DNA of 64,000 bases from Zygnema cylindricum (lineage: Eukaryota > Streptophyta > Zygnematophyceae > Zygnematales > Zygnemataceae), in NCBI GenBank assembly GCA_037447655.1, contig JBBHKE010001904.1, positions 62,001-126,000 on the forward strand, written 5' to 3'. Both the position numbers and the translations under genes were made by a program. Below are positions 22,286 through 41,280 of this stretch, in pieces. Under the pieces are notes generated by a model. It had not been told where the DNA came from. It saw only the letters and a list, made by a program, of their open reading frames with translations, and did not search any database. Position 1 is the stretch's first letter, and every line of letters starts with the position of its first letter.

Positions 22286-22417
22286 GCAATTTTATCGTTG
22301 GCCATCGATTTTTTTTTTACATTGTAAACTCTTAAGTTGAAGACATTTCCAATTAAACTTTTCAATCGGTGTTCAATGTGATTCAAAATTTTAACATTAG
22401 ACAAGTTAATACTACAT

Positions 22418-22910
22418 CGCGAATCGTAATTAGAGTAAATTACTCTAATTCAGTCGCTCGAAATTTTGACTCTATCACATGAAGTAGAGTAAATGATTAT
22501 AGTTTTTTCGTTATTCTATTTAAGGTAAATTTTAATTAGCATTTTAAATTATAACATACGTTCGTTATAAATAGTGTGGAGTACGGACGACCTCCGACCG
22601 TGCAAAATTGTACTTTATTAAAGTAAAAAAGTACAATTATGATTTAATACAGGCCGTTATCATGTAACTGCGTTTTAACAAACCGCGTAGTGCAAACGTC
22701 ATAGTGACGCTAAACTGTACGTTTTGCCAAATTCTGTACGAATTCCTTATTTACAGTAGAGGATATTAACGTGCCAAATTAGAGTACTAAAATAAATTAG
22801 AGTAAACTTCATAGTTGAAACAGCTCTATCACACAGATTAGCGTTAATTACTCTAATTGTTTTTTAGTTTTTGTACTCTAATTTTTTCATTACTCTAATT
22901 ACGATTCGCG
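22418..22910. mobile_element. Putative TIR element (MITE-like), about 493 bp
   Basis: CGCGAATCGTAATTAGAGTA at the left end is repeated in inverted form, 21 bases without mismatch, at 22890-22910. Inside are further TACTCTAATT/AATTAGAGTA words in both orientations. No protein is encoded and no clear target duplication is seen, so the superfamily is open. Confidence 0.6.
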
Positions 22911-23950
22911 TTGTATTGAAGTTGAGAGCGAAATGGATTGTATCAGTATTTCTGCGAATGGATAGCTGATATGTGATCTTCAGAGCGCAACGTAAGTACA
23001 GAATCAAATTTAGGTGAAATCTTTGGCAAAAAGTCTGAAACGAACACGACAAAGCAGAAAAATAAAGCCACCAAAGCCGGAATTCTTTGCGTGATCGCGC
23101 ATTAAATGAGTTATCACGCTCTCGGCTCTTTTCTTCTGTACCGTACCACGCATTCCTGTACGGAATTAGCAGATTCGGTATACCTAATGCTAATGAGTAA
23201 ATTCCTAATAAGATACTGGGATATGCCGATTTTTATTTGATTTGACAAGAAAGACGACATACGGTAGTTTAAACTGCGTAACGCATGAACTCGCTTTATC
23301 TGTTGATCCCTTTTTACCTGTAATATTCACAATAACGAATCTTCATCAATTAGTGACGAATTTATTCAACAATTATTACAGCTACAGTTCCAAATACGGA
23401 AAGGTACAAAAGTACAAATGGTTAGAAATTCGGGCAAGTACTGTACAGTACTGTAATTCTTCCGCAGGCGTACGGATACTGGGACATGTACGAGTCAAAA
23501 TCGAGGAGTACAGTTAAGTGTCGCAATATAGTGTTGAATTATTGGATTTTTCAAATAGCAGGAATATTTTTTGTTCATTGTTCAAACGTTATTGAAAATT
23601 TATTTGAACCGCGGCCAGTGGTTCATTATTTCTGGTATGACAGGCACTTATGACCTTAGCTGGATTCTTTAGTTATGGCATGCATATAGTACGGAAAAAT
23701 CTTATATAGTGTTTCCATACCTGCTCGCACGTTAGGGTTATGAAAGGAAACTAGAAAAGGTAATATTTTTAGAAAGTAGAATGATTTTCGACAAGAAAAC
23801 GACAAATATAAAGACAAGAGACAAAGCAAAATTCAAGAAACAAAAACCCTAGGGTGTGACTTATTTTTGTCATCACCTGTATTCTCTTTTGTCGCCTTTG
23901 CAACACTTGTTTCTAAATTTTGATTTTGCTTCTCTGTTGCTTTCTTTGCT
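22911..23950. other. Upstream flank of the bZIP gene
   Basis: No coding feature. It contains a TACTGTACAGTACTGTA palindrome near 23440. It probably includes the promoter of the downstream gene, but I cannot point to a TATA box with confidence. Confidence 0.4.
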
Positions 23951-24093
23951 GCAAACTCTCTCTTCGTGGTAAGCAAAGTATTTTTAGCTGGAAGTCAAAG
24001 CAAACTCTTTTTGTGGTAAGCTAATTATTGTTAGCAGGAAGTCAAAGCAAACTCTCTTTGTGGTAAGCTAAGTACTTGTAGCAGGAAGAGAAA
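23951..24093 (+). repeat. Triplicated 47-49 bp unit in the bZIP gene leader
   Basis: Three tandem copies begin GCAAACTCT at 23951, 24000 and 24047. Each contains a donor-like GTGGTAAGC and, about 15 bases on, a TTAGC or GTAGC acceptor-like step followed by GGAAG. The block lies some 630 bases before the start codon. Confidence 0.75.
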
Positions 24094-24718
24094 GGCCTGA
24101 CCCTACAGAACTCATAAGACCTGTAAAGGAGTAATAAACTGAGATAGTTTATTTATTCTTTTTTCCGTTTTTTCAAAGGGTAAGGGAAAAAGTATATAGG
24201 TCCTGTCCAGCAATGTCTGGTATGGTGTCATGCTCTCCTCGTTTTCATTCTTTCATTTTTTTTTTTTTTTTTTCATCCTTTCACTGTAAAATCTGTTTGT
24301 TTTGGACTATACTGGCTTTCCAAATCATCCGTATGATGTCGTACTCTGCTAGACTCAGTTTTACAAATTTGGAAATTTAGGCAAATGTAGATATTGTCAT
24401 GCATTATTTCGACAATATCTGCCCTAAAAATACGGAGCAGTTACCTTTTTACTGTCAGGTTCTGTGTTACACTTTTGTCAGTAGATTGTTACCATCAAAT
24501 GCTCGATTGTGTAATTATTTGATGGTGTGTCTTTTTCTTCAATGGATAATACATTTGAAACTAATCTTGATAATGTATGAAACCATATCGATAATGGGAG
24601 TAGAATAGAATCTCCATGCTCTATATTTACAATTTTTTCTGAAGACCTTTGTTATCCCTGTGTGCAGGATTTGAAAGCAAATAAAACTGTTGTTGTTCTC
24701 AGAAGGTATTTGTTGAAA

Positions 24719-31890
<7,172 letters not shown>

Positions 31891-32257
31891 AATAAAAGCA
31901 TGTTGCATTGTCTGAAAGTACAGGGAAAAATGTTTCGAGCCTCGTCTGTTTCAATATGGATAGGTAATTTGTAAGTTTAACAACATTTGAGAAGGAGAAA
32001 GATTGTCCCACCTGGGGAGGGATATTGTCGGGAGAAGTTTCCGATAGTTTGCCTGGAGATGTGTTTTTGGAAAGAGATAAATGGACGCTAAGAATACTTC
32101 TTGTCATGTTTAGGATATGGTGAATTTTGTGGTCCAGACAAGCACAAGGGTCTTCTTTCTAGTTTTGGGAGAAACTGTTGGTTTCTCATAAGGATAAACT
32201 GGGAGGAGTACACAAAATTAGTCGACTATTATCGAAAATATTATCTTGCTTCAGTGA

Positions 32258-32263
32258 AATAAA
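32258..32263 (+). terminator. Candidate polyadenylation signal of the bZIP gene
   Basis: AATAAA 368 bases after the stop codon. A second AATAAA overlaps the stop region at 31891-31896 and could give a very short 3' end instead. Confidence 0.4.
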
Positions 32264-34703
32264 GACATCTAGCATATAAAGGATTCCTGTCCGAGTTCTT
32301 AGCACGACAGTAGTTTAGAAAGGCAACAAAAGTTTCTGTTTTTGACTGATTAAGAGACAGTCTCTTTCTGGTTCTGACGCAAGTGGTGAGAGAGTAATTA
32401 AGTGGCTTTGTTAGGGTTTCAAATAGTAGATGTTTTGATGTTTCAAGCAGTACAATATCTGAGCTTTCGAGTAGAAGTGCTTGATGTTTTCAAATATTTT
32501 GAGTCACTGGGGAACTCAACATACATTGATGTGTACCATAAAAGTAGTGACCTGTTTATACCTAAATTAGATTTTTTATGAGTTTTTCTTATTTGTTTAT
32601 TTAGGTGGAGGTTAGTAGTGATTTGCAAAAGTAGGTATATGTCAGTAGGAGAAAGCTGGGGTAATAGCTGATTAGAATTCTGCCGGAGGAGAAAATCCCA
32701 GCAAATATATGTTTGCGTTGTACTATGATCTGTTTGCTAGCAAATGGAATATAGTTGTGTTATTTCCACTTATCCTGTTAACAGTGGCAATATTCTCGTG
32801 GTAAATGTTTCTACTGACTTATGTTTTTGAGAAAGGCTCAACTCCCTTCTCCTATGACTTTGAAGGGTGGGCTAGTGCTAAAACTTCATTACGATAGTAA
32901 TAATCAGTGTACTTGCTGGAAAAGCATCCGACTACATGGAAACAAAAGAAAGAGATAGCAAAAACGTAGAAGGAAATCTCCTGGGAGAAAGCACAATCTA
33001 ACCAAAAATGTAAGGAGGCTTGGTCTGTAGTCGCCATGAGGAAAAAAAAAAAAAAAAAAAAAACCTGTGCCTGTATCAAACCTAGTTCAATTTTTATCAG
33101 GGAATTTTACCTATCTTCTTAGCTTTTCTTCCTTGCTGTGTTAGTCTCCTTTTTACCCGCCAACTCGGATGGGCATCATCTTTGAGAGTTTTCCATCTCC
33201 TTTTTCTTATAGAGCTCACCTAGTCTGAGACAAATGAGCCCTTTTCTAACACATTTTGAACCTTTAATAGATCATGTCTCAAACTTTTCTTTACGTAGTC
33301 TCCTAAGTGTCTCAAACCATGGCAGTTGCCACTACTGGTGGGAGTTGCGTTGTCCCCCAGGTGAATAAAGAAATCACAAGAGATAAAAATAAAGAATCAT
33401 TAATACTAGATGTTGTAAAGGGAGGAAGAAGACTTTCTTAAGAGAGCACGATAGTAAACCATCTGAGCACAGAAAAGAGGTGGATAAGAAAGACGAATCT
33501 GTAAAACTGAACGCAGAGGGAAGAAAGCTAAAAGAAAAAACAATGCGGAAGAAACTAACATGCAAGCAAAGGGCATAACAACCAAAGGCATTGAAAGAAA
33601 CATCAAGCACAAAAGAAAAAATAAAATAGTGCACCCAAACCGACAGTGCCTAACCAGACCTCATGTAACTAAAGAGCTACGGAAAGCAATGCAAATCTAA
33701 AAGTTCAATTAAAAGGACAATACTTGTAACTCCAACACAACTCTACTACAGAGTTGATCTCTCTTGTATTTGATGATAGACTTCTAATTGCTCAAATTGT
33801 ATAATGTGTCACTTGTGTCTCTCACCGATTTTTTCTTAAGATGCAATGTGGACATCGGCACGTAAATTGTGTTCGTGACCGTGTTCGTTTTGGTCCTGAG
33901 GAATCCCTCTCTCTCTGTTTAGTATTTTTAGTTTCGTATGTATGGTGGTTATTTCGGGCGCAATACCTAGTACCACATTTAATCTAGTGCAGACTGAGTT
34001 TCGGTGAATTTAGGACTACATCGTGAAATAGATTGTTTGGTGTTCAACGTCTAGCTGTCCATAATGAGGCAGTGGAGAACGTCATGTGGCCATTTGCCAT
34101 TGTACAATAGTGGTAATGGGAAAGGAGGCCATTGTTGCAGGGTTAGTCAAGAGTGTCGAGGATAGTACGCTTTTTGAGTAAACAACTTTGTAAGAGTGAG
34201 GGACTCCGACTTTATATAGTAATGTTTCGCCGATCCTGTGTAATTTGATACATTGAATGTTCTGGGTTGATAATACCGTGAGTGTGTTATTGTGAGCAAT
34301 CCTATCATTTGGTATCAAACTAGACTTGGTCCTTAGTGCTCCTGAAAGCAAGAGGTTGATTGAGATAAGGGAGGAAGGAAGAAGAAATCGGTACCTTCTC
34401 TAACAGTGGTTTGCAAAATTCCCCATAGCCTTCGGAAGAGATTCCATCTCATGAAGAGCTGTGAAGTGAGACTAGAGATTTCAGCTTTGGAGATGCTCAA
34501 AACGAAGCATCAAATCCTACTGACCAATTCAGACAAAATCGATTGGAGACGAAGGCTGTTCGGACAACCAACAACAAATTGTTTTCAAAACCTTTACTGA
34601 AATGTGGAAGAAAAATTATGATTTGAGAAAAACGATATGGAAGACAAGAAACTAGTGAAAGAGAAACCGAATCCAGTTTCAACTAGTGATAATTTGCGAA
34701 GTG
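32264..34703. other. Anonymous DNA between the bZIP gene and the retrotransposon nest
   Basis: No gene supported. A 24-base A run sits near 33040. TTGGTATCAAACTAG near 34310 resembles a tRNA-iMet-type primer-binding site, so a decayed LTR element may lie here. The stretch just before 34704 continues in an open frame after 54121 if copia E is ignored, as expected for a simple insertion. Confidence 0.4.
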
Positions 34704-34708
34704 AGGGT
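34704..34708. other. Target site duplication of copia E, left copy
   Basis: AGGGT immediately before the LTR. The same five bases follow the far LTR end at 54117-54121, nearly 20 kb away. This ties the two ends together as one insertion. Confidence 0.9.
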
Positions 34709-35552
34709 TGTTGTTCTGTGGCTACTACACCCACTGAAGATGAAGATGAAGATGAGGCAGGAGTAGTCAACACAGAATTAAAACAAGCAAAAAACTCTCA
34801 CAAATGCTCATAAAAACATACAACTTTGGAACACAGCCAAAGACAAAATAGGCAACCAATTGACCTACAAATCTGACATAATGCAGATAATGCAACGAGG
34901 AACACAATTGCAAATTTACACAGAAATTTGCAAACAAATGTGAGAGAAACTCTAAGTCAAAGATATCAAAATGCTAAAGCATAATTTGATACAACAAGTT
35001 CCTAATTCTGAAAATGGTTAAGTCCTATTGTTATACCTGAAAGATATATCCCTCTGAAAGCTAAAAGCCACTCACTATCCTAACCAAGTTAAGAAGGCAT
35101 ATCAACTATACATCAATAATATCTACCGGAGCTAAAGAGGATACCTGAATATGTTAAGGTATGTCATACAGAATGAATCTGAACTGAGTCCTTAAACAAA
35201 GCACGCTTATGTACAAAACAGGGATATGTTACGTCACACTATATTATAAAAAACACGTTGGATACTTATAGACGTGGTCCTGATTGACCAACGCGCATTG
35301 GCAACAAATCTTCACCGTCCATCTCTCAATAGTTTCATCCAAGAAGTCGTAGAACCGAGCCTTGCGAAGTGTCTCATCTCAATTTGCTGACGCGTGTCCC
35401 GCGAATGTGATACAAAGTGTACTCCCTCACAGTTCAGTGTCACACTAATTTTGGTACATACTGAACCAGGCTTCTACAAAATAAACTAAGTACCCAGAAG
35501 ACACTCCCCTCACATATGAGGCTTAGTGAGGACTAAAGCTTTCAAAACAACA
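34709..35552 (-). repeat. 3' LTR of copia element E
   Basis: 844 bp, matching 40431-40732 plus 53533-54116. On the plus strand it runs from TGTTGTTCTG to AAAACAACA, followed by the tract CTCCCCTAAAGC. Confidence 0.9.
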
Positions 35553-35707
35553 CTCCCCTAAAGCTTTTGACTTTCTTAGCCACTTAGACCACATGCCTCT
35601 CTAGAGAATTTGCATTTTGGTGCAGCTGTATATCTGCTAGCATTTTCTCATTGGGTAAGTAGCTAAGCTTCATAATTCTAGCCATCACCTTTTGTTGATA
35701 TTTGAGT

Positions 35708-36504
35708 ATTTTCTAAGTCCTATTCCCTCTCTAAAACTCTATCTACTGAAGTACGGCACCAATCAAATTACTGTATCGTACAGAAAAGTACAGGTGCCGG
35801 TGTACTTTCTGTACGGCCATTGTACGACATGGCCAAAATGTCGACACGTGTCAAATCAGGATTAGTTCCTGTAATCTCCGGAATTCCCGTAATCCAATGT
35901 TATTACGCCACGTGTTATCTGACGTGGCTTAGACCGTATAACGCCAAAAGTACATTTCCGTGATCGCGGCGCCTATCGCGGCCGTCCGATCAAAACCGGC
36001 TATAATCCTAGCCGCTGAAATTCGACGCGCGGTATTCGTTTCGCTATCGAAACAAATGCGCGGTATTTGTTTCGCTATCGAAACAAATGCGCGGTATCCG
36101 TTCTGTCCACATACCGTACTTCGTACTCAATCAAACTGTATCTATGTACAAAGTATCTATAAGCCGTTAAACGGATTTATCTACATATAAAGATTTATAT
36201 ATTTATCAAACCCTATATATCGTAATATCATTCCTAGACTTAACGGCTAGAGCTAACGGCTAATGCCGATTGACGGACGGCAGGTACCAGGATCAATTCC
36301 TGCGTCCGACAACTAACTTTTGGTAAGTCTACCTAATTCACCCCCTGTCTTCTCTAGAGAGCCTAGGCAGCCATGGCTCTAGCTCCCTATCCAGCCTTCA
36401 GTGACTACAACAAGTGTGGGGGCTTGGATAGGGGAGTTAGAGGCAGACCGCCTCAGCTCTTTTTCTATCCTAATACAGACCTAGAAAATACTCAAATATC
36501 AACA
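35708..36504 (-). repeat. Element-B-type LTR fragment inside element E
   Basis: From TTTTCTAAGTCCTAT it follows the element B LTR to its end AACA at 36504, then the B-type polypurine tract. The first ~280 bases of the LTR are missing. It splits the RNase H region of E. Confidence 0.8.
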
Positions 36505-39295
36505 CTCCCCTTATTTTCTAGTCTATTTTCTTTCAACTTCCACAAACAAGTAAACAAACACCCCCTCCCTTTTTTTTTCTTTTCTTTTTCCTTTTTCCTT
36601 TTCCTTTCATAAAACTTAAGTATTTAACATTTCAGTTCATTTAATGCACTGTGTTAGCTTGATTGTCACACCATATGACGTGAGGACTTGACTGCATAAA
36701 TTTCAGTTTTTGTAAAAGAGACTTTATCCAAAGAAGTTCCTTGACAGATGAGCTAGCTGCCATGTATTCAGCTTCAATCGTTGACTGAGCACTCACCTTT
36801 TAGAGCTTGCTGGTCCCGCAGCAAGTACCATCACCGATCTTCATAATGAATGTGGTGGTAGAGCATCGGCATAGAATATCACCATAACTCGCATTGCTCC
36901 AGGTGCTGATCTTCAATTCATCTCATTCGAGAGAAAGTTGGAGATCTCGTGTTCCTGGAAGATATGTGAGAACTTGTTTTGCTGCCTCCTAATCTGACCT
37001 CTTCGGATTTTGAAGGCTTCAACTGAATGCTCCAACTGCCGCTGCAATATTATGACGCGTGCATTTCATGAAGTATATAAGACTCCCAACCAGTTTTTCT
37101 GTAAAGAATTTTGGACATGAATTTTGACACCCTATGGTTCAATGTCATCCCCGAGTAGCATTCCTCCATCTGTGTCTTTTCCTTCCACTTTTTGCCTGAA
37201 CTCTATAGGGGTGGCACTCCCCTTTGCCTCTGCCATGCCAAATCTTTCTAGTACATTTCCAATTGCTTAATCTTTCTAGTACATTTCCAATAACTTCTCT
37301 TTGAGTGAGATAATCACCCGCTGATTCTTATCTCTCTTTACATGAATGCCTAGGATATACGTTGCCTCACCTAAGTCCTTCATTTCAAACTTGGCATTCA
37401 GAGCTGCTTTTATCTTATTTATCTCATTTATAGATTTACTGATAAGCAGTAGATCATCCACATATACTCCGACATAAATCACACCATCTTCTCCTTCCAT
37501 GACATAAGCAGAGTGATCTGAGCTGATCTTTGTGAAACCAAGACTGGTAAAAAACTCATCTAACTTTAGATTCCATTGTCGTGGAGCCTATTTCAATTCA
37601 TACAACGATTTCAACAATTTACTGACTAGATTTTCCTTTTTTTTTTCTGCATACCCTTCAGGTTGTTTCATATAAATCACTTCCTCTAAGTCTCCATGCA
37701 AAAAAGCATTTTTAACATCTATTTGATGCAGCTCCATGTTCTCAATTGCAGCTAAAGACGGCAAGACTCTAACAGTGGGAAACCTGACAACATGAGAGAA
37801 AGTTTCCTCATAGTCTATTCCCTCGTTCTGACTAAAGCGCTTTGCAACCAGCCAAGCTTTATACCTTTGAATGGTGCTACGCTCTATACCTTTCAATGGT
37901 GCTGTCTGGGTTGAGCTTCACTTTGAAGACCCACTTGCCGCCAATGTCTTTCTGATCTGGTGGGAGTTCCACAAGCTCCCACGTTTGAGCTTCCATAATA
38001 AACTTCATCTCATCATTTGCACCAGCAATCTGGTGATCCTTTTCAAAAACAGAAAATGCTTCCTCAATGGTAAGAGGCTCCCCGATGCTTGCAGAAAAAA
38101 CATATTGAACTTGTTCTCCCCCCAAGCGAGAACTCTGTCTTCTTCCCATCGGAAAATCTGAGGCTGGAATTGTTGGATTCCGATATCCAACCAGAGGTCG
38201 AGGAAGAGAAGTATCAGCTGCTCTTGCTTGAGCACTTGTTGGTTGTACTCCAATATTTGGGGCTCCAGTAGAAGAAAAAGTAGTAGTTGCAGAAGATTGA
38301 AAATGAATCTGATCCAAGATGACATATTCATGCATTTTTCCTTTCGTCTCATTTTCATCTATTCTAAATATATGTATGAAGTCACTCTCATCCTTCACCT
38401 GAATATTTTTGGCAATCTGGATGGTATGTTTATTAGGACAATACACTCTCTATCTTACAAATTCATCATGATATCCTATGGAGATTCCAGGTTTAAATTT
38501 TGGACTCAGTTTCCAATTTGGTAAATTATTCAGTACAAAGCACTAACTGCCAATTACTCTGAAGTGATTGACAATCTGGTTTTCTACCGTTCCATACTTC
38601 ATAAGGTGTCTTTCCTTGAACAAATCTTGTTTCTAATATATTCCCTATATAGGCTCCAGTTTGGTAAGCTTTAGCCCAAAACTTAGTATCTATTCCGTTA
38701 TCTGCCATTATAGATTTAACACTCTCAGTTAGAGTTCTATTTAGCCTTTTTGAAACTCCATTCTGCTCATGAGTATATAAAACAGTAAATTAATGAGAGA
38801 TACCATTCATTTTAAATAAACACCAAATTCATTGGAAGTATATTCACCTCTATTATCAGATCTTAAGGAAATAATGGATTTGCCATGAAGCTTCTCTGCC
38901 CAAATCCGAAAGTGTTGGAAATGAGTGAAGACCTCATTTTTCTCCTTCATGAAATAGATCGTGCTAAATCTGAAGAGGTCGTCTTTGAATGTGACAAAGT
39001 ATTTGCTGCCAGCAAGAGATGGTATTTTGGAGGGTCCCCACACATGTGAATGAATAAGTTCCAAGAGGTTAGTTGCTCTAAAATCTGCGGCTTGAGGTAA
39101 GGGAAGTTTATGAAGCTTGCCCAAAGCACAGCCATCACAAATATTTAACTGTTGTTGACCAAGTTTAACTCCTACCATGTCATTCTTAATTAGTATTTCA
39201 AAACCTGTACTTTTTGCAACTGAGGTAGAAAACAAATCCTTTTTGAACCAAGGGACATGCAACACATCATAAAGAATTATAGGAACTGCCTGTCC

Positions 39296-39470
39296 ATCTA
39301 TCTCACCTATAAGATCTATCTCACATATAAGGATGACAGTTCTTTGAGCTTTTGCGTGTCCATCTATCGCACACATAAGGATGACATCTATCTCACATAT
39401 AAGGATGACAATTCTTTGAGCTTTTGCCTGTCCATCTATCTCACACATAAGGATGAAAGTTCCTTGAGCT
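39296..39470 (-). repeat. Internal tandem duplication in element E
   Basis: CTATCTCACATATAAGGATG and nearby TTCTTTGAGCTTTTGC words recur three to four times. They inflate the segment between protease and integrase. Confidence 0.75.
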
Positions 39471-40430
39471 TTTCCTTCAACTGTGGCACCACAAGCATAG
39501 TTGATCTGCTTAGTTGGATAGGTTTCAGATCTATGAAGGAAGCCTTGTTCGAGCGCATATGAGAAGAACTTTCGGAGTCCATGATCCACCCATTTTCTTT
39601 GTCTCCTTCCATCGGTTTTGCAAGAGCAAAGAACTTTTTATCATCGGTTTTTGGAAAACTGACAACATCCTCCACATTTCAACCGACTCCGGCTTCGGTG
39701 TGTCAGTTGAAAGAGGTGTCGCTGATGTAAAAGGTGGTCTTTGTGGTGTGTAGATCTCTTTCGGCTTCCATCCATTTCTGAACACACCTGTCTCACAAGC
39801 TTTAAGAAATGCTTTAAAAAATTTAGGACACTGTTTGTACAGATGTCCCCTTCAAAACCTTGGTAACCCTGAGATATGTTTCCTTGATACTGAGCATTGA
39901 AAGATTCAAAAGAATTTCCTCGATTAAGAGCTATAACTGTTGACTTTTCCTCTATGACTTGTTCAATAGCTATTGCTAGATTCCAGGCTGACTTATTTAA
40001 TTTTTGTAAATTTGCCGAGGCTTTTTTATATTGTTAAGAAAGACCTTGCATAAGAATAATAGCTTGATGATAAGGAGAGAATTTCCCCCTTGAAAATGCA
40101 TTCTCTGTCAACAAAAGTCTAAGTCCATTACAATATTCAGCCATGCTACCACCTGTATATCTATAGTTACAAATAATATTCATAGCTGTAATAATCTCAT
40201 GCCGAGCATTAGCTTTCAAATATAAATTTATTTATGATGTCTTTTTGATCTTGATATGTGACATAAGTAAATATTATGAAATCATTAACTTTAAGAGATG
40301 CAAAGCTTGCTGATTTTTCCCACCTACATGAAATAGTTTAACCTGAGTAAAATAAGACTCAACCAAATAAAACAAATAAAGGTATTTCCTTCCATCAAAA
40401 ACTGGTATCCGTGAGGTCGAGCCCGTAACG

Positions 40431-40732
40431 TGTTGTTCTGTGGCTACATCACCCAGTGAAGATGAAGATGAGGCAAGAGTAGTTATCACATAATTAAGAC
40501 AAGCAAGAAGCTCTCACAGATTCTCACAAAAACTTAGAACTTTGGAGGAGAGCCAAAGACAAAATAGGCAACCAATTAGGCTACAAATTTGACACAATGC
40601 AGATAATGCATTGAAGAACACAAGCACAAATTTACACAAAAATCTGCAAACAGATCGAAGAGAAACTCTTAGTCAAATTTATCAAAATGCTAAAGCATAA
40701 TTTGATACAACAAGTTCCTAACTTCTGAAAAA
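40431..40732 (-). repeat. 5' LTR of copia E, inner part
   Basis: Starts TGTTGTTCTG, next to a mutated primer-binding site (minus strand CGTTACGGGCTCGACC at 40415-40430). It runs to CTTCTGAAAA, where gypsy D begins. The LTR resumes at 53533 with GGTTAAGTC; in the 3' LTR these two parts are adjacent (near 35015). Confidence 0.88.
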
Positions 40733-41214
40733 TTGGGTACTTAGTGGCTAGGGCTAGGCTGCTATAGTTGCGATTTCAGAGCAGCGCAGTTGCGATTCTA
40801 GAGCAGCGCAGCTGCGATTCCAGACCAGCGCAGCATAGCAGCATAGCAACTTAGCGGCGTAGCAACTAGTAGCGCAGCAGCGCAGCAGCACAGCATAGCA
40901 ACGCCGCAGAATGTAGACGGAGCTGTATAGTTCTAGAAGGAAGTTTTGGATAGATCTTGATTGACCGTGAAGGTCCACGTGTACAGCTGTACAGTACTAG
41001 TTTGACTAGCAGGTAGTTTAAATAGTAAAGTAGACTAGGTGAATGGGGACCTCAAGTAGATTTACACAGCTAGCGCAACCTTGTACTCTCTTTCAAGTAA
41101 TAAAGCCCAACCTTGTCTGTGAGTCTGTGTGCTCCTGCTGTTGCTACGGGAAGATCCTTGGTGTTTTCCGCTGTGCACTGTGACGTGTTATGGTTTATTG
41201 TTGCCTCTTTTACA
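40733..41214 (+). repeat. 5' LTR of gypsy element D, start missing
   Basis: Matches 53053-53532. The far copy starts about 18 bases earlier with TGTAACAGGG, so the first bases of this copy seem deleted. It ends TTTTACA. An AATAAA lies near 41099, and GCAGCGCAG-type words fill the first 200 bases. Confidence 0.88.
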
Positions 41215-41215
41215 T

Positions 41216-41227
41216 TGGTATCGGAGC
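41216..41227 (+). other. Primer-binding site of gypsy D
   Basis: TGGTATCGGAGC, one base from the usual plant TGGTATCAGAGC that pairs with the 3' end of initiator tRNA-Met. One base separates it from the LTR. This differs from the half-tRNA sites of the copia elements. Confidence 0.8.
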
Positions 41228-41248
41228 GGTTACCCGTGACTCGACAGC

Positions 41249-41280
41249 ATGGATGAACACGGCGTGTCCACTACAGAAAT
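41249..41280 (+). pseudogene. Start of gypsy D gag, cut by copia C
   Basis: ATG followed by about ten codons (MDEHGVSTTEI), then the LTR of copia C. The continuation is at 46978. A segment of gag between these points is missing. Confidence 0.65.

Larger units (their letters stand above)
35553..40489 (-). pseudogene. Heavily degraded Ty1/copia gag-pol (element E)
   Basis: Read on the minus strand from about 40489: gag (remnants 40489-39700), protease region with DSESSSHM where DSGAS is expected (39590), integrase (CDGCALGK near 39130; SDNRGEYTS near 38860; NGVSKRLNRT near 38750), reverse transcriptase (38446-37500, with KWVFKVKLNPD and VYVDDLLLIS), and RNase H (from about 37260). RNase H is interrupted by an LTR fragment at 35708-36504, with its last codons near 35600-35690. 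Many stops and frameshifts. The gag start appears lost: ATG runs straight into TGA. As in element A, Lys replaces the catalytic Glu of integrase. An internal duplication lies at 39296-39470. Dead, and the oldest member of the nest. Confidence 0.88.

Noticed and set aside
34305-34330. Primer-binding site of another LTR element (TTGGTATCAAACTAG)
   Set aside because: No LTR pair or gag-pol frame could be linked to it; kept only as a remark.
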